Source: Faecalicatena fissicatena
GTDB taxonomy: Bacteria; Bacillota; Clostridia; Lachnospirales; Lachnospiraceae
Direction of reading: 5' to 3'
Assembly: GCA_001028025.1 (NCBI GenBank)
Contig: LDAQ01000019.1
Location: 13,023-77,022 of the forward strand
DNA length: 64,000 nt
The notes under the pieces were generated by a model. That model was not told where the DNA came from and ran no database searches. It saw only the letters and a list, made by a program, of their open reading frames with translations. The position numbers and the translations under genes are program-made. Shown piece by piece: positions 26,235 through 35,382 of this stretch. The first letter of the stretch is position 1. Each line of letters opens with the position of its first letter.

Positions 26235-28648
26235 GAAATAAAAATCAGACCTTATGGTATACGCATCCTGCAAAGGATTTTACCCAGGCATTACCGCTCG
26301 GCAACGGACATCTTGGGGCTATGGTATATGGAGGATTTCCGCGGGAGCGCATCTCATTGAATCTGGATACTCTTTGGTCCGGTCATCCCGGGCACTGGCA
26401 CGGGAAGCAGAAGATACCGCAGGGGACGATGGAGAGGGTTCGAAGCCTTATAGATGCCGGTGCGTATTGGGAGGCACAGAAACAGATACAAAAACATATG
26501 CTGGGATGCAATAACGAATCTTACCTGTCGGCAGGGAGTCTGGAGCTTCAGTTTGATACAGAGGCAGATTATGTGGGATGTGAGAGACGTTTATCTCTGG
26601 AAGAAGCCATAACCCGGACGGACTGGGAATTAAAAGGGCAGAAGGTGAGAGAAGACGTTTTTGTCTCAGCAGTTCAAAATGGAATGTATATCAGGATTTT
26701 TACAGAAGGAGCTCCCGTTTCTGTTGCAATCTCCCTGCATACCCAATTAAGGGTGCTTCAAAGTGCAGCGGAAGCAGACGGACTGCTGCTCGTGGCGCAG
26801 GCTCCTTCCCATGTAGAGCCGAACTATGTGCCGAGCAGGGAGCCGATTCAATATGATGAGGAAAAGCCGGGGATGATATATGGACTGTTTCTCGGGATAA
26901 ATGAGTGTGATGGGGGAATAAAGAGGACAGAAGAAGGAATCTGTGTGGAAAACTTTACCTGCCTGACATTGTTTTTATCCGGAGAAACAGAGTACGAGGG
27001 TTATGGAAAACCTTTAAACGGACAGGAGGAACCCATTATCCGGTATTTAAGAGAGAGGGGGCATCGGGCAAAGCTCAAATCCTGGGAAGAGAATTTTCAG
27101 GCGCATCTAAGAGAGCATCAGAGACTCTATCTGCGGACTGTTTTAGAACTGGAGGGAGGGGAAGAAGAGGAACAAAGGCCAACGGATGAGCGCCTGGAGA
27201 TGGTGAGAAGCGGAAAGGAAGATCCGGGACTTTCTGCGCTGTTATTCCATTATGGAAGATATCTGATACTTGCTTCTTCCAGGCCGCTGGACGATCTGGT
27301 GCAGCCCGCCACCCTGCAGGGGATCTGGTGCGAGGATGTGCGGTCTGTGTGGAGCAGCAACTGGACGGTGAATATCAACACCCAGATGAACTACTGGATC
27401 TGCGGACCCGGAAATCTGCCGGAGTGTGAGATCCCACTGATCCGGATGGTAAAAGAACTTTCGGATGCAGGTCGGGAAGCGGCGGCAAATCTGAACTGCC
27501 GGGGCTTTGTGGTCCACCATAACGTGGATCTGTGGCGGCAGTGCATTCCGGCACTTGGAGAAGTGAAATGGGCTTACTGGCCGATGGGCGGTCTTTGGCT
27601 TACAACCCATCTGTACCGGCATTATCTCTATACCGGGGATAAAGAATATCTGGAGAAGATCTATCCTGTATTTCAGGAATGTACAGCATTTATTTTAGAT
27701 TATTTATATCATGACGGAAGCGCTTATCAGACGTGTCCGTCCACTTCTCCGGAGAACACGTTCTATGATGAACAGGAAAGAGAATGTGCCGCCTGTGTTT
27801 CTCCCACGATGGACATTGCGCTGATTCGGGAAGTTCTTTGTAAGCTGCTGGAAATCGATGAGATCTTACGGGGAACACGGCCTGAAAGCGGGCAGTGCAG
27901 AGAAGCCAGGCGTGTGCTGAATGAACTTCCTGCGTTTCAGACCGGCAGCAGAGGGCAGTTATCGGAGTGGCGGGAAGAATACCGGGAAGCAGATCCGGGG
28001 CACCGGCATTTTGCACATTTGATTGGCTTTCATCCGTTCAGCCAGATAAATGGGGAAGAAACACCCGAACTTGTAGAAGCCGTAAAGAAGAGCCTGGGAA
28101 TCAGACTGGAAGGAAGAAAACAGTATATAGGGTGGAATTGCGCCTGGCTGATTAATTTTTCGGCAAGGCTTGGAGATACAGAGCAGGCATGGGAATATGT
28201 GCAGCAGATGCTCAAGTTCTCGGTGTATGATAATTTATTTGATCTGCATCCGCCTCTGGGCGAAAATGAAGGGGAGCGCGAAATCTTCCAGATTGACGGA
28301 AACCTGGGAGCCGCAGCGGGAATGGCGGAATTCCTTCTCCAATATCTCAGGGGAAAGATTCATCTCTTGCCGGCCCTGCCTAAAGCATGGAAAAGCGGGC
28401 GGGCAGAAGGAATCGCTGCACCGGGGCAGATGGAATTGTCCATGAGCTGGAAAGACGGAGTCCTTACGGAAGGATGTCTGCGTGCCCGAAAAGACGGCCG
28501 GGCGGTTATTGTATGTTCCGTTCCTTTTTCACTCGGCGGTAAGGGCGGCGTTCCTCTTAAGCGTGCAGTGCGGACGCAATGGGGCTGGGAGGCCGGGATT
28601 GACATCAGGGCAGGCGCGGAATATGACATTATACGGGAGGATATTTGA
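26231..28648 (+). CDS. Glycoside hydrolase family 95 (alpha-L-fucosidase / alpha-L-galactosidase)
   Basis: An 805-residue inverting GH95 enzyme, which cleaves alpha-1,2-L-fucose or alpha-L-galactose. The start is 26231 (MRNKNQTLWYTHPAKDFTQA), after AAGGAAGG and overlapping the upstream stop as ATGA; an in-frame ATG 84 nt upstream lies inside the previous gene. The family signatures are LPLGNGHLGAMVYGG near the start, VNINTQMNYW with Asn381 and Asn383, CPSTSPEN, and FQIDGNLGAAAGM with Asp689. The fold is a beta-sandwich, an (alpha/alpha)6 barrel and a C-terminal beta domain. No signal peptide is visible. It is the last gene of the GH42 operon, ending 106 nt before the transporter genes. Confidence 0.95.
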   Translation: MRNKNQTLWYTHPAKDFTQALPLGNGHLGAMVYGGFPRERISLNLDTLWSGHPGHWHGKQKIPQGTMERVRSLIDAGAYWEAQKQIQKHMLGCNNESYLSAGSLELQFDTEADYVGCERRLSLEEAITRTDWELKGQKVREDVFVSAVQNGMYIRIFTEGAPVSVAISLHTQLRVLQSAAEADGLLLVAQAPSHVEPNYVPSREPIQYDEEKPGMIYGLFLGINECDGGIKRTEEGICVENFTCLTLFLSGETEYEGYGKPLNGQEEPIIRYLRERGHRAKLKSWEENFQAHLREHQRLYLRTVLELEGGEEEEQRPTDERLEMVRSGKEDPGLSALLFHYGRYLILASSRPLDDLVQPATLQGIWCEDVRSVWSSNWTVNINTQMNYWICGPGNLPECEIPLIRMVKELSDAGREAAANLNCRGFVVHHNVDLWRQCIPALGEVKWAYWPMGGLWLTTHLYRHYLYTGDKEYLEKIYPVFQECTAFILDYLYHDGSAYQTCPSTSPENTFYDEQERECAACVSPTMDIALIREVLCKLLEIDEILRGTRPESGQCREARRVLNELPAFQTGSRGQLSEWREEYREADPGHRHFAHLIGFHPFSQINGEETPELVEAVKKSLGIRLEGRKQYIGWNCAWLINFSARLGDTEQAWEYVQQMLKFSVYDNLFDLHPPLGENEGEREIFQIDGNLGAAAGMAEFLLQYLRGKIHLLPALPKAWKSGRAEGIAAPGQMELSMSWKDGVLTEGCLRARKDGRAVIVCSVPFSLGGKGGVPLKRAVRTQWGWEAGIDIRAGAEYDIIREDI

Positions 28649-28665
28649 AAAGTCCAAGTTGTTTC

Positions 28666-28707
28666 TGTGAAAAGTGCATGTGAAAGAGAAAACAATTCTA
28701 TTATAAT
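28666..28707 (+). promoter_or_regulatory. Activator-type promoter of the transporter/two-component operon
   Basis: TGTGAA half-sites at 28666-28671 and 28679-28684 are 13 bp apart. The second lies at -35, 17 nt before TATAAT at 28702-28707. It is the same architecture as at 21491. A cre-like sequence, TGAAAGAGAAAACA at 28681-28694, overlaps the -35 region but misses two consensus bases, so CcpA control is only possible. Confidence 0.65.
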
Positions 28708-28754
28708 CAAATCATCAGTAAAGGAAAGGTTACAGGAAAAGAAAGGAGAAGTAT

Positions 28755-30125
28755 ATGAAAAAGAGAAGAGTAATGCCAATGCTGATGGCAGGAATTTTCA
28801 CAGTATCAGCAATTCTCGGAGGATGTTCCCAGGGTGGAGACGATAAGGGGACAGATACACAGAAGGGAAAAGAAGGCAGCCAGCAGGAGGCATCAGGCGG
28901 AGACATTTACGAGTACACCAAAGAGGATCTGGATGGCAGGACCATCTCACTGGTTACTTCACAGGACTGGTGGAAAGATGGGATGCAGGCTCTGGTAGAT
29001 GAGTACAAAGAGGAATTCGGGGTAAAGGTCCAGGTTGAGATTTTGCCAAGCGATACCGCATCAGAGGTCATTAAATCAAAATTTACAACGAAGGAACTGC
29101 CGGATATTATCATGAACTCCGCATCTCCGGCTGAGCTGACTTACATGAATGCATCACAGAATCTGGAGGATCTGACAGATGAGCCGTGGGTAGAAAAACT
29201 GAACAGCATTGACGGTTTTGTTGATACAGACGGAAGGCTTTACGGCTGTCCGCTGGCGGCGCAGGATTACTGGGGCTTCTGTGTGAACAGAGAAGTGTTT
29301 GAGAAATGCGGGCTGGAAATCCCGGAATCAAAAGAAGACCTTGTAGATGCTTTTAAGGTGCTGCAGGAAAAAGGCTATACTCCATTTTACTTCGGAGCAG
29401 GGGATTCCTGGATGTGCGGCAACATCACCAGCTCAGGAGTCTATGCGGACAGTCAGAAGGATTCGGATCTGATTCAGAAGTTTAACACAAATGAAATGAA
29501 CTATGGTGACAGTGAAAGTTTCAACGCAATGCTGCAGGATTTATATGACTGGTCGAAAGACGGATATTTTGGAAAGAACCCAATGGCCCAGTCCTGGGAC
29601 GGACAGTTTGCGGCGGTTGCGGACAATGAATGCGGCGTTCTGATCGGGCTGACATCCTGGTTCAATGAGATTGATGCAAAATACGGGGAGGGCACTGCCG
29701 ATAAGCTGACTATGATCCCTTATTATATAGGAACAAACGATACTATTTATCAGTCAACCAGCACACAGTTCTATATTCCGAAGGACGGGAAAAATGTAGA
29801 TGTGAGTAAGCATTTTATCAACTGGTGCGCATCAGACGAGAATCTGCAGACATTCTATGATTCCATCGGAGCCGTTTCTCCGTTTAAGGATATAGAGCCA
29901 AGCAAAATGACAGCGCCAGCCAAAGATCTCCTGGATAAATTAAGCGATGGAACTTATGGCGTGCATGTATCACACAATTCCGTAATACAGGGGCAGGATT
30001 GGGACAGCTTCTGCCAGCTGCTTCAGGAAGTGGTAATGAACCGGTATACGCCGAAACAGTTCTGCGACGAATATGACGGCATCCGTGAGGGAATCTGCCA
30101 GTCCCTTGGTCTGGAAGGATTTTGA
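28755..30125 (+). CDS. Sugar ABC transporter substrate-binding lipoprotein
   Basis: A 456-residue extracellular solute-binding protein of family 1 (oligosaccharide type). A lipoprotein signal peptide ends in AILGGC with lipidated Cys24, followed by a Gly/Lys/Glu-rich tether (about 25-50). The body shows DIIMNSASPAEL, WGFCVNREVFEKCGL and a SWDGQFAAV region typical of these two-lobe proteins. AAAGGAG lies 4 nt before the ATG. It is first gene after its own promoter and is separated from the permeases by a hairpin, which usually keeps the binding protein in excess. It probably captures the glycan fragments cut by the neighbouring enzymes. Confidence 0.94.
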   Translation: MKKRRVMPMLMAGIFTVSAILGGCSQGGDDKGTDTQKGKEGSQQEASGGDIYEYTKEDLDGRTISLVTSQDWWKDGMQALVDEYKEEFGVKVQVEILPSDTASEVIKSKFTTKELPDIIMNSASPAELTYMNASQNLEDLTDEPWVEKLNSIDGFVDTDGRLYGCPLAAQDYWGFCVNREVFEKCGLEIPESKEDLVDAFKVLQEKGYTPFYFGAGDSWMCGNITSSGVYADSQKDSDLIQKFNTNEMNYGDSESFNAMLQDLYDWSKDGYFGKNPMAQSWDGQFAAVADNECGVLIGLTSWFNEIDAKYGEGTADKLTMIPYYIGTNDTIYQSTSTQFYIPKDGKNVDVSKHFINWCASDENLQTFYDSIGAVSPFKDIEPSKMTAPAKDLLDKLSDGTYGVHVSHNSVIQGQDWDSFCQLLQEVVMNRYTPKQFCDEYDGIREGICQSLGLEGF

Positions 30126-30140
30126 GTATAAGCGGCATTT

Positions 30141-30172
30141 GGGGCACAAAAACGGGATGGTTTTTGTGCCCC
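30141..30172 (+). terminator. Intercistronic hairpin between binding protein and permeases
   Basis: A perfect 13-bp stem, GGGGCACAAAAAC at 30141-30153 and GTTTTTGTGCCCC at 30160-30172, with a 6-nt loop and a weak T tract after it. It probably acts as a partial terminator or mRNA stabiliser, allowing read-through to the permeases. Confidence 0.8.
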
Positions 30173-30199
30173 GTTACTTTAAGAAAGGAAGGTTTGTAA

Positions 30200-31072
30200 A
30201 TGAATTATAAGAAAATGTATCCCAGATATCTCTGGATGGTCCCATTGGTTATTTACACATTATTTTACATTTTACCTGGGATTCTGGGCATCTATTACTC
30301 TTTTGTGAACTATACGATTTATAACGATTCGAAGGAATTTGTGGGGTTTGCAAATTACATACAGATGTTCTCACAGAACCGTTTCCGGGTAGGCCTGGGC
30401 AATACAATGCTGTTTGCCGTGCTGACAACCGTATTTAAAAACCTGATCGGCCTGGCCATGGCGGTGGCATTGAATACCAGTATCCGCTCCAGAAATGTGC
30501 TCCGTACGATTTTTTATCTGCCTGTTATTTTAAGCACCCTGATTGTCGGACAGGTTTTTCAGGCAATGCTGCAGCCGGACACGGGGCTGATTAATCACAT
30601 TCTGTCCGTATTCAGCTCTTCGGCTTTAAGCTTTGACTGGCTTGGCAATCCCAATACGGCCATGTGGATGGTAATCCTTGTGGAGATCTGGAAAGGGGCC
30701 GGTTACTGCATGGTCATCTATCTGGCAGGTCTTCAGGTGATCTCAAAAGAATACTATGAGGCGGCATCTATCGACGGTGCCACAGCATGGACAAGCTTTA
30801 AGAGTATTACACTGCCGTTGATTGTGCCGTCCATCAGCATCAACGTGCTTCTCAGCGTTGTGAACGGGCTGAAAGTGTTTGATATTATCATCGCACTGAC
30901 AGGAGGCGGACCGGGAATGTCCACACAGGTCCTGAGTACGACCATATATTCTTACCTGGGAAGCGGCGCACTTTCCACGGGCTGTGCTGCCAATGTCGTG
31001 CTGACGGTGTTTGTCATTGTTGTATTCTTTGCTCTGAATAAACTGTTTGCGAAACTGGAGGTGGACCACTAA
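30200..31072 (+). CDS. Sugar ABC transporter permease, MalF type
   Basis: A 290-residue membrane protein with six hydrophobic segments. The EAA loop (EYYEAASIDGATAWTSFKSI) lies near residues 185-205, where it contacts the ATPase. The N-terminus (YPRYLWMVPLVIYTLFYILP) is typical of MalF/UgpA-type subunits. AGAAAGGAAGG precedes the ATG. The stop overlaps the ATG of the MalG-type partner (TAATG). No ATPase gene is in the locus, so a shared MsmK-like ATPase is expected elsewhere. Confidence 0.94.
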   Translation: MNYKKMYPRYLWMVPLVIYTLFYILPGILGIYYSFVNYTIYNDSKEFVGFANYIQMFSQNRFRVGLGNTMLFAVLTTVFKNLIGLAMAVALNTSIRSRNVLRTIFYLPVILSTLIVGQVFQAMLQPDTGLINHILSVFSSSALSFDWLGNPNTAMWMVILVEIWKGAGYCMVIYLAGLQVISKEYYEAASIDGATAWTSFKSITLPLIVPSISINVLLSVVNGLKVFDIIIALTGGGPGMSTQVLSTTIYSYLGSGALSTGCAANVVLTVFVIVVFFALNKLFAKLEVDH

Positions 31073-31893
31073 TGAAAGCACAGAAAATAAAACGAACCGT
31101 TTTGGCGGTATTCATGTGGCTTCTGAGTCTTATCGTTTTGATTCCGCTGCTGCTGATTATCATCAATGCATTTAAAAGCTCGGCAGAGGCCGATGTCATG
31201 ACACTGAAACTGCCGGAAGTCTGGCAGTTTGCAAACTTTGCAGTGGCGGTGGCGGAGTCGAATATCTTCCGTACTTTTCTGAACAGCGTTCTGATCACAG
31301 GGGTATCGGTATTTGCTTCTTCCATATTAGGAACCATGGCAGGATATTCCCTGAGCAGGAACCGGGATAAGATTAACAGGAAAGTGTACTCCTATTTCCT
31401 GTTGGGGCTGGTAGTTCCGGTGCAGGTTATTGCGTTAATACAGGTTCTGCAGAAGTTTCGGATGATGGATTCCTATGCGGGGATCATATTTGTCTATATC
31501 GCCATGTTCGTGCCGTTAAGTGTATTTCTGGCATACAGTTTTGTAAGTTCTGTGCCAAGGGAGCTGGATGAAGCGGCAGTCATGGACGGGGCAACGCCCC
31601 TGCAGCTTTTTTTCCATATCATACGGCCGATGCTGACGCCCGTAATCGTGACATCGTTTATCACGCAGTTTGTATTTATCTGGAATGATTTTCAGTATCC
31701 GCTTTATCTGCTGTCCAGCAGTTCAAAGTGGACAATCGTGCTCGGCGTGTACAAATTCATCGGGCAGTTCGGCAGTGACTGGAATATTGTATGTGCATAT
31801 ATCCTGCTTTCCTCTCTGCCGGTAATCCTGGTATATCTGATGGGACAGAAATATATCATTTCGGGAATGGTGGCCGGAGCAGTGAAAGGTTGA
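31072..31893 (+). CDS. Sugar ABC transporter permease, MalG type
   Basis: A 273-residue partner permease with six membrane segments, the EAA loop PRELDEAAVMDGATPLQLFF near residues 163-182, and the family C-terminus ISGMVAGAVKG. It forms the translocation channel with the preceding MalF-type subunit, to which it is coupled by a TAATG overlap. It resembles the partial permease at the window start, so two separate sugar importers are present. Confidence 0.94.
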   Translation: MKAQKIKRTVLAVFMWLLSLIVLIPLLLIIINAFKSSAEADVMTLKLPEVWQFANFAVAVAESNIFRTFLNSVLITGVSVFASSILGTMAGYSLSRNRDKINRKVYSYFLLGLVVPVQVIALIQVLQKFRMMDSYAGIIFVYIAMFVPLSVFLAYSFVSSVPRELDEAAVMDGATPLQLFFHIIRPMLTPVIVTSFITQFVFIWNDFQYPLYLLSSSSKWTIVLGVYKFIGQFGSDWNIVCAYILLSSLPVILVYLMGQKYIISGMVAGAVKG

Positions 31894-31961
31894 TAACGGA
31901 TTTGCGGTGTGATATAGTGGGGAAAATGTTGCAGGAAAATTTAAAAGAAAGGGGAATAGGT

Positions 31962-33863
31962 ATGATGGCCAGAGTCAGACAGCTTAGTTATCAGAAAAAA
32001 GCAGTCCTGCTATTTTCTCTTTTAATCAGCCTGCTTATCCTTGTATTCCTCGCTATATACACGAACTCCCAGAGCCGGTCCATAAAAGAAAAGGAACAGG
32101 ATACCATGGAACAGCTCTCCGTCAGGGCGGTTACTCAGTTCGGGGAAATGCTGGAGAATATGCACAGGATCTCGCTGGGCGCGGCATCCGATAAGGATGT
32201 GCTTCGGGTGCTGGAGCAGGCGGACAGTTATAATGGAGAGGAAAACTATTTCCAAAAATATCCCCAGGAGCGGAAGATCATACAGATGGTGCTGATGAAT
32301 CTGATCGGAGAGGATTTCCGCAACCGCAGCTTCCATGTGATCTCAGAAAGAAATGACTGGCTCAATCTGGATATTTATAATGAAGCTTATATGAATAAAG
32401 CAGGGATTGAAGCGCTGTCCTGGCAGGATGAGATGAAGGCGGAAAAGTATATCAAGTATATTACCCCATTTACAGAGGATGGATATGGACGTACGGAGGA
32501 GCCGGTTTTTTCCTATGTCCGGCAGATCCGGGATGAATACAGGAAACTGGGATATATTGATATCCAGTATGAGAAGAAACTTCTGGATGATATCTTTACA
32601 CTGCAGATGAATAACTATCCCGTACAGGTGGCCGTGTACCATGGGGGAGAACTTTTTTACAGCAAAGATTTGAAGGACCGGGAGAGTCTGAAAGCTATAC
32701 AGCAGAAAATAGAATTCACGGAAGAGGGGAGCATACAGGAAGTAAAAGCAGGCAACCGCAAGTATCTGGTATACGGGGCGGATAATCCTGCTTTTGAGAT
32801 GCAGTTCTGTCTCTATGTAGATGTGAACAGCTATATGGGCATTATCTATCAGAATCTGGGATGGATTATTGTTCTGGGAGCCAGTTTGCTCTGTATTATG
32901 ATCCTGCTGGTAACACTTGTTTCAGAGAACCTGTACCGGCCGATCCGGCAGCTTCGGGACAGCATCCGGCACATGAATTATGGGGAGCTGGCCATGAACC
33001 GCAAGATAGAGGATACGGACGATGAAATCCAGATGCTGACAACGGCCTTTTATGACATGCTCGACAAGATGAAAATATCCAGAAATGAACTTGTAGAAGC
33101 CAGGACAAGGGCAGTCCGGGCAAGGTATGAGGTGCTTCAGGCGCAGATCAATCCCCATTTTATGCATAATATATTGTCCGTGATCGGGCTTATGGGATAT
33201 CAGAAAGATGCACCGGAAATCATGGATATCTGTTCAGACCTTACAAAAATGCTGCAGTTTACAACGGATACCGGTAATTCAACGGTACCATTGAAGGAAG
33301 AAATAGAGCATGCTGCGACTTATCTGAAGCTGATGGGATACCGTTATCTGGACCGCCTGCAGACGGTAATAGAGGTAGAACCGGCGATGGAGGAGATACT
33401 GGTGCCTAAGTTTATACTGCAGCCGATCGCCGAGAATTGTTTTCAGCACAGCTTTGCCAACAGCAGGCAGAAGCAATATGAAATACAGGTGCTGGGCAGA
33501 GGGACATGCAGGGAATGGCAGATTCAGATTCTGGATAACGGCACGGGATTTTCAGGCGAATCGCTGGAAAAGCTCAAGAAGCAGTTTGCGGAAATCGATA
33601 TGAATATCAGGGAAGGAAGTTCCATACCCGAGATGGGGATCGGAGGAATGGCACTGACTAATACGTATGCACGGCTTGCGATATATTCGGAAGGCAGGAT
33701 CACTCTGGAGGCAGGAAACCGGCCGGAGGGCGGTTCCTGGGTATGCCTGAGGCAGCAGGCAGATGAAGAAATTGCTGAGGAGGAGTATTCCGGGAGCAGT
33801 GCAGGAACGGGGTTGGAAAAAGGAGAAAACAATGTTGATGAAGATACTGGTTGCAGAAGATGA
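31962..33863 (+). CDS. YesM-type sensor histidine kinase
   Basis: A 633-residue membrane sensor kinase. AAAGGGG at 31948-31954 favours the ATG at 31962 over earlier in-frame starts. The layout is one transmembrane helix (about 15-36), an extracellular sensor domain (about 37-300), a second helix (WIIVLGASLLCIMILLVTLV), HAMP, and the His_kinase domain with phosphoacceptor His399 in QAQINPHFMHNILS. The C-terminal HATPase shows ILQPIAENCFQHSF, DNGTGF and GIGGMALTNTYARL. YesM kinases sense sugars or the loaded binding protein. It overlaps the response regulator gene by 32 nt, so the pair is co-translated. Confidence 0.95.
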   Translation: MMARVRQLSYQKKAVLLFSLLISLLILVFLAIYTNSQSRSIKEKEQDTMEQLSVRAVTQFGEMLENMHRISLGAASDKDVLRVLEQADSYNGEENYFQKYPQERKIIQMVLMNLIGEDFRNRSFHVISERNDWLNLDIYNEAYMNKAGIEALSWQDEMKAEKYIKYITPFTEDGYGRTEEPVFSYVRQIRDEYRKLGYIDIQYEKKLLDDIFTLQMNNYPVQVAVYHGGELFYSKDLKDRESLKAIQQKIEFTEEGSIQEVKAGNRKYLVYGADNPAFEMQFCLYVDVNSYMGIIYQNLGWIIVLGASLLCIMILLVTLVSENLYRPIRQLRDSIRHMNYGELAMNRKIEDTDDEIQMLTTAFYDMLDKMKISRNELVEARTRAVRARYEVLQAQINPHFMHNILSVIGLMGYQKDAPEIMDICSDLTKMLQFTTDTGNSTVPLKEEIEHAATYLKLMGYRYLDRLQTVIEVEPAMEEILVPKFILQPIAENCFQHSFANSRQKQYEIQVLGRGTCREWQIQILDNGTGFSGESLEKLKKQFAEIDMNIREGSSIPEMGIGGMALTNTYARLAIYSEGRITLEAGNRPEGGSWVCLRQQADEEIAEEEYSGSSAGTGLEKGENNVDEDTGCRR

Positions 33864-35382
33864 ACCGGCAATCCGTCAGGGAATCATCTCCCTGCTTGGA
33901 AATCTGGGGCTTGCAGTCGAGATTACAGGTGCCGCAGAGGACGGTATGGAGGCATTGGAACTGATGGAGGCCACAAAACCTGACGTTCTGATTACCGATA
34001 TCAGAATGCCCGGGATGAGTGGAATAGAGCTGATAAGGAAAGCAAGAAAGCTGTATCCGGACACGGAATATGTGATTCTCAGCGGATATTCAGAATTTGA
34101 ATATGCGAAGCAGGCAATAAAATACGGTGTGCAGGATTATATCCTGAAGCCTCCCAGAAAAGAGGAGGTCGGCAGTGCACTGGAAAAGATTTACACCAGG
34201 CTGGAGAATACAAAAAAAGCCGGCAAGAGGCAGCTGGTATACGATTATCTGGTAAATGGAGTACAGACGGATTCTGGGGTACTGGAAATGGAGGGCTGCT
34301 GCTATTATTTAATCCTGTTCTGCATTGGTCCATTTACCAACCGAACAGAGAATCTGATTCAGGTGGGAATCAGCGGGTTTTCATCAAAAGAGCTGCAGGA
34401 CCAGCTCTGCCAGGGGTTAAGGGAAGGGGAAGACTGTCTGGTATTTGACATGAAGCAGCAGAATGAAAAATTGATTCTCCTTTCTGTAAAAAGGCAGGAA
34501 ATCAACCCCATACAGCGGGCGGTTCTGAAGCTTTCGGCTTATGAAAAAAAGTTTTCCATGCCTGTCCATGCCATTTTGTCAGATCAAATGGATCACATCG
34601 GGCTGCTTCCGGGGACCTACGCAAAAATGCACAGGAGTCTTGCGAGGCAGGTGTTGATCGGTAAAAGCGATGTTGTATTTCTGGAGAAGGAATCGAATCA
34701 GGAAAAGGAACTGGGGATTGATGAAAGCGAAAAATGCCAGATCGCTTCTCTGCTGGAGCAGGGAGACGGCGAAGGCCTGTGCTCCCTTTTCGGGTTTCTG
34801 TGTTCGAAGTGGAAGAAAAAAAGAATTCCTCAGGTAAGCTGCGAATTCAGTGTGAAATATATTCTTATGGAAATTTATCAGCGCAATCCGGTCCTGGAAA
34901 CAGAAACGGCAATAGAAGAGCTGTTTTACCGGGCCGAGGAGGTCATTGGAAAAGCAATGACCTTTGACCAATTTGAAGATGGAATACGGGATCTGCTGCA
35001 GGAGATTTTCGGAAGAATCATGGAGGGGAAGGCAAATAAAAAAATCGAGGACGTGGTAGAACTTCTGAAACAGCATATCTGTCAGCATTACAACAGCAAT
35101 TTATCACTTGAGGAATTTGCCGGTCAGTTTGGGTACAATCCTACTTATCTTTCAAACCAGTTTACCAGCCAGCAGCATATTTCACCGAGCAGGCTGCTGA
35201 CCAATATACGGCTGGAAAAGGGAAAGGAATTACTGTTAAGCACGGACTATCTGCTGAAAGATATTGCGGAAATGACAGGATTCCACGATGTGTCGTATTT
35301 CAGCCGTTTTTTTAAAGACAATGTAGGCATGAGCCCCAAACAGTACCGTGAAGCAGCGGGGAGAGCGAGGAAAGCACGATGA
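33832..35382 (+). CDS. YesN-type response regulator with AraC DNA-binding domain
   Basis: A 516-residue response regulator. AAAAGGAG before 33832 sets the start (MLMKILVAEDEPAIRQG). The receiver domain has phosphoacceptor Asp56 in VLITDIRMPGM and Lys in YILKPPRKEE; a long middle region follows, and the C-terminal AraC HTH (about 405-510) includes LSLEEFAGQFGYNPTYLSNQ and FHDVSYFSRFFKDNVG. The partner is the overlapping YesM-type kinase. It most likely activates the two TGTGAA-repeat promoters of this locus. The stop overlaps the GH127 start (ATGA). Confidence 0.95.
   Translation: MLMKILVAEDEPAIRQGIISLLGNLGLAVEITGAAEDGMEALELMEATKPDVLITDIRMPGMSGIELIRKARKLYPDTEYVILSGYSEFEYAKQAIKYGVQDYILKPPRKEEVGSALEKIYTRLENTKKAGKRQLVYDYLVNGVQTDSGVLEMEGCCYYLILFCIGPFTNRTENLIQVGISGFSSKELQDQLCQGLREGEDCLVFDMKQQNEKLILLSVKRQEINPIQRAVLKLSAYEKKFSMPVHAILSDQMDHIGLLPGTYAKMHRSLARQVLIGKSDVVFLEKESNQEKELGIDESEKCQIASLLEQGDGEGLCSLFGFLCSKWKKKRIPQVSCEFSVKYILMEIYQRNPVLETETAIEELFYRAEEVIGKAMTFDQFEDGIRDLLQEIFGRIMEGKANKKIEDVVELLKQHICQHYNSNLSLEEFAGQFGYNPTYLSNQFTSQQHISPSRLLTNIRLEKGKELLLSTDYLLKDIAEMTGFHDVSYFSRFFKDNVGMSPKQYREAAGRARKAR

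Noticed and set aside
28681..28694. cre-like TGAAAGAGAAAACA as a CcpA site
   Set aside because: Two consensus positions are wrong and the bases are explained by the TGTGAA repeat; kept only as a note.
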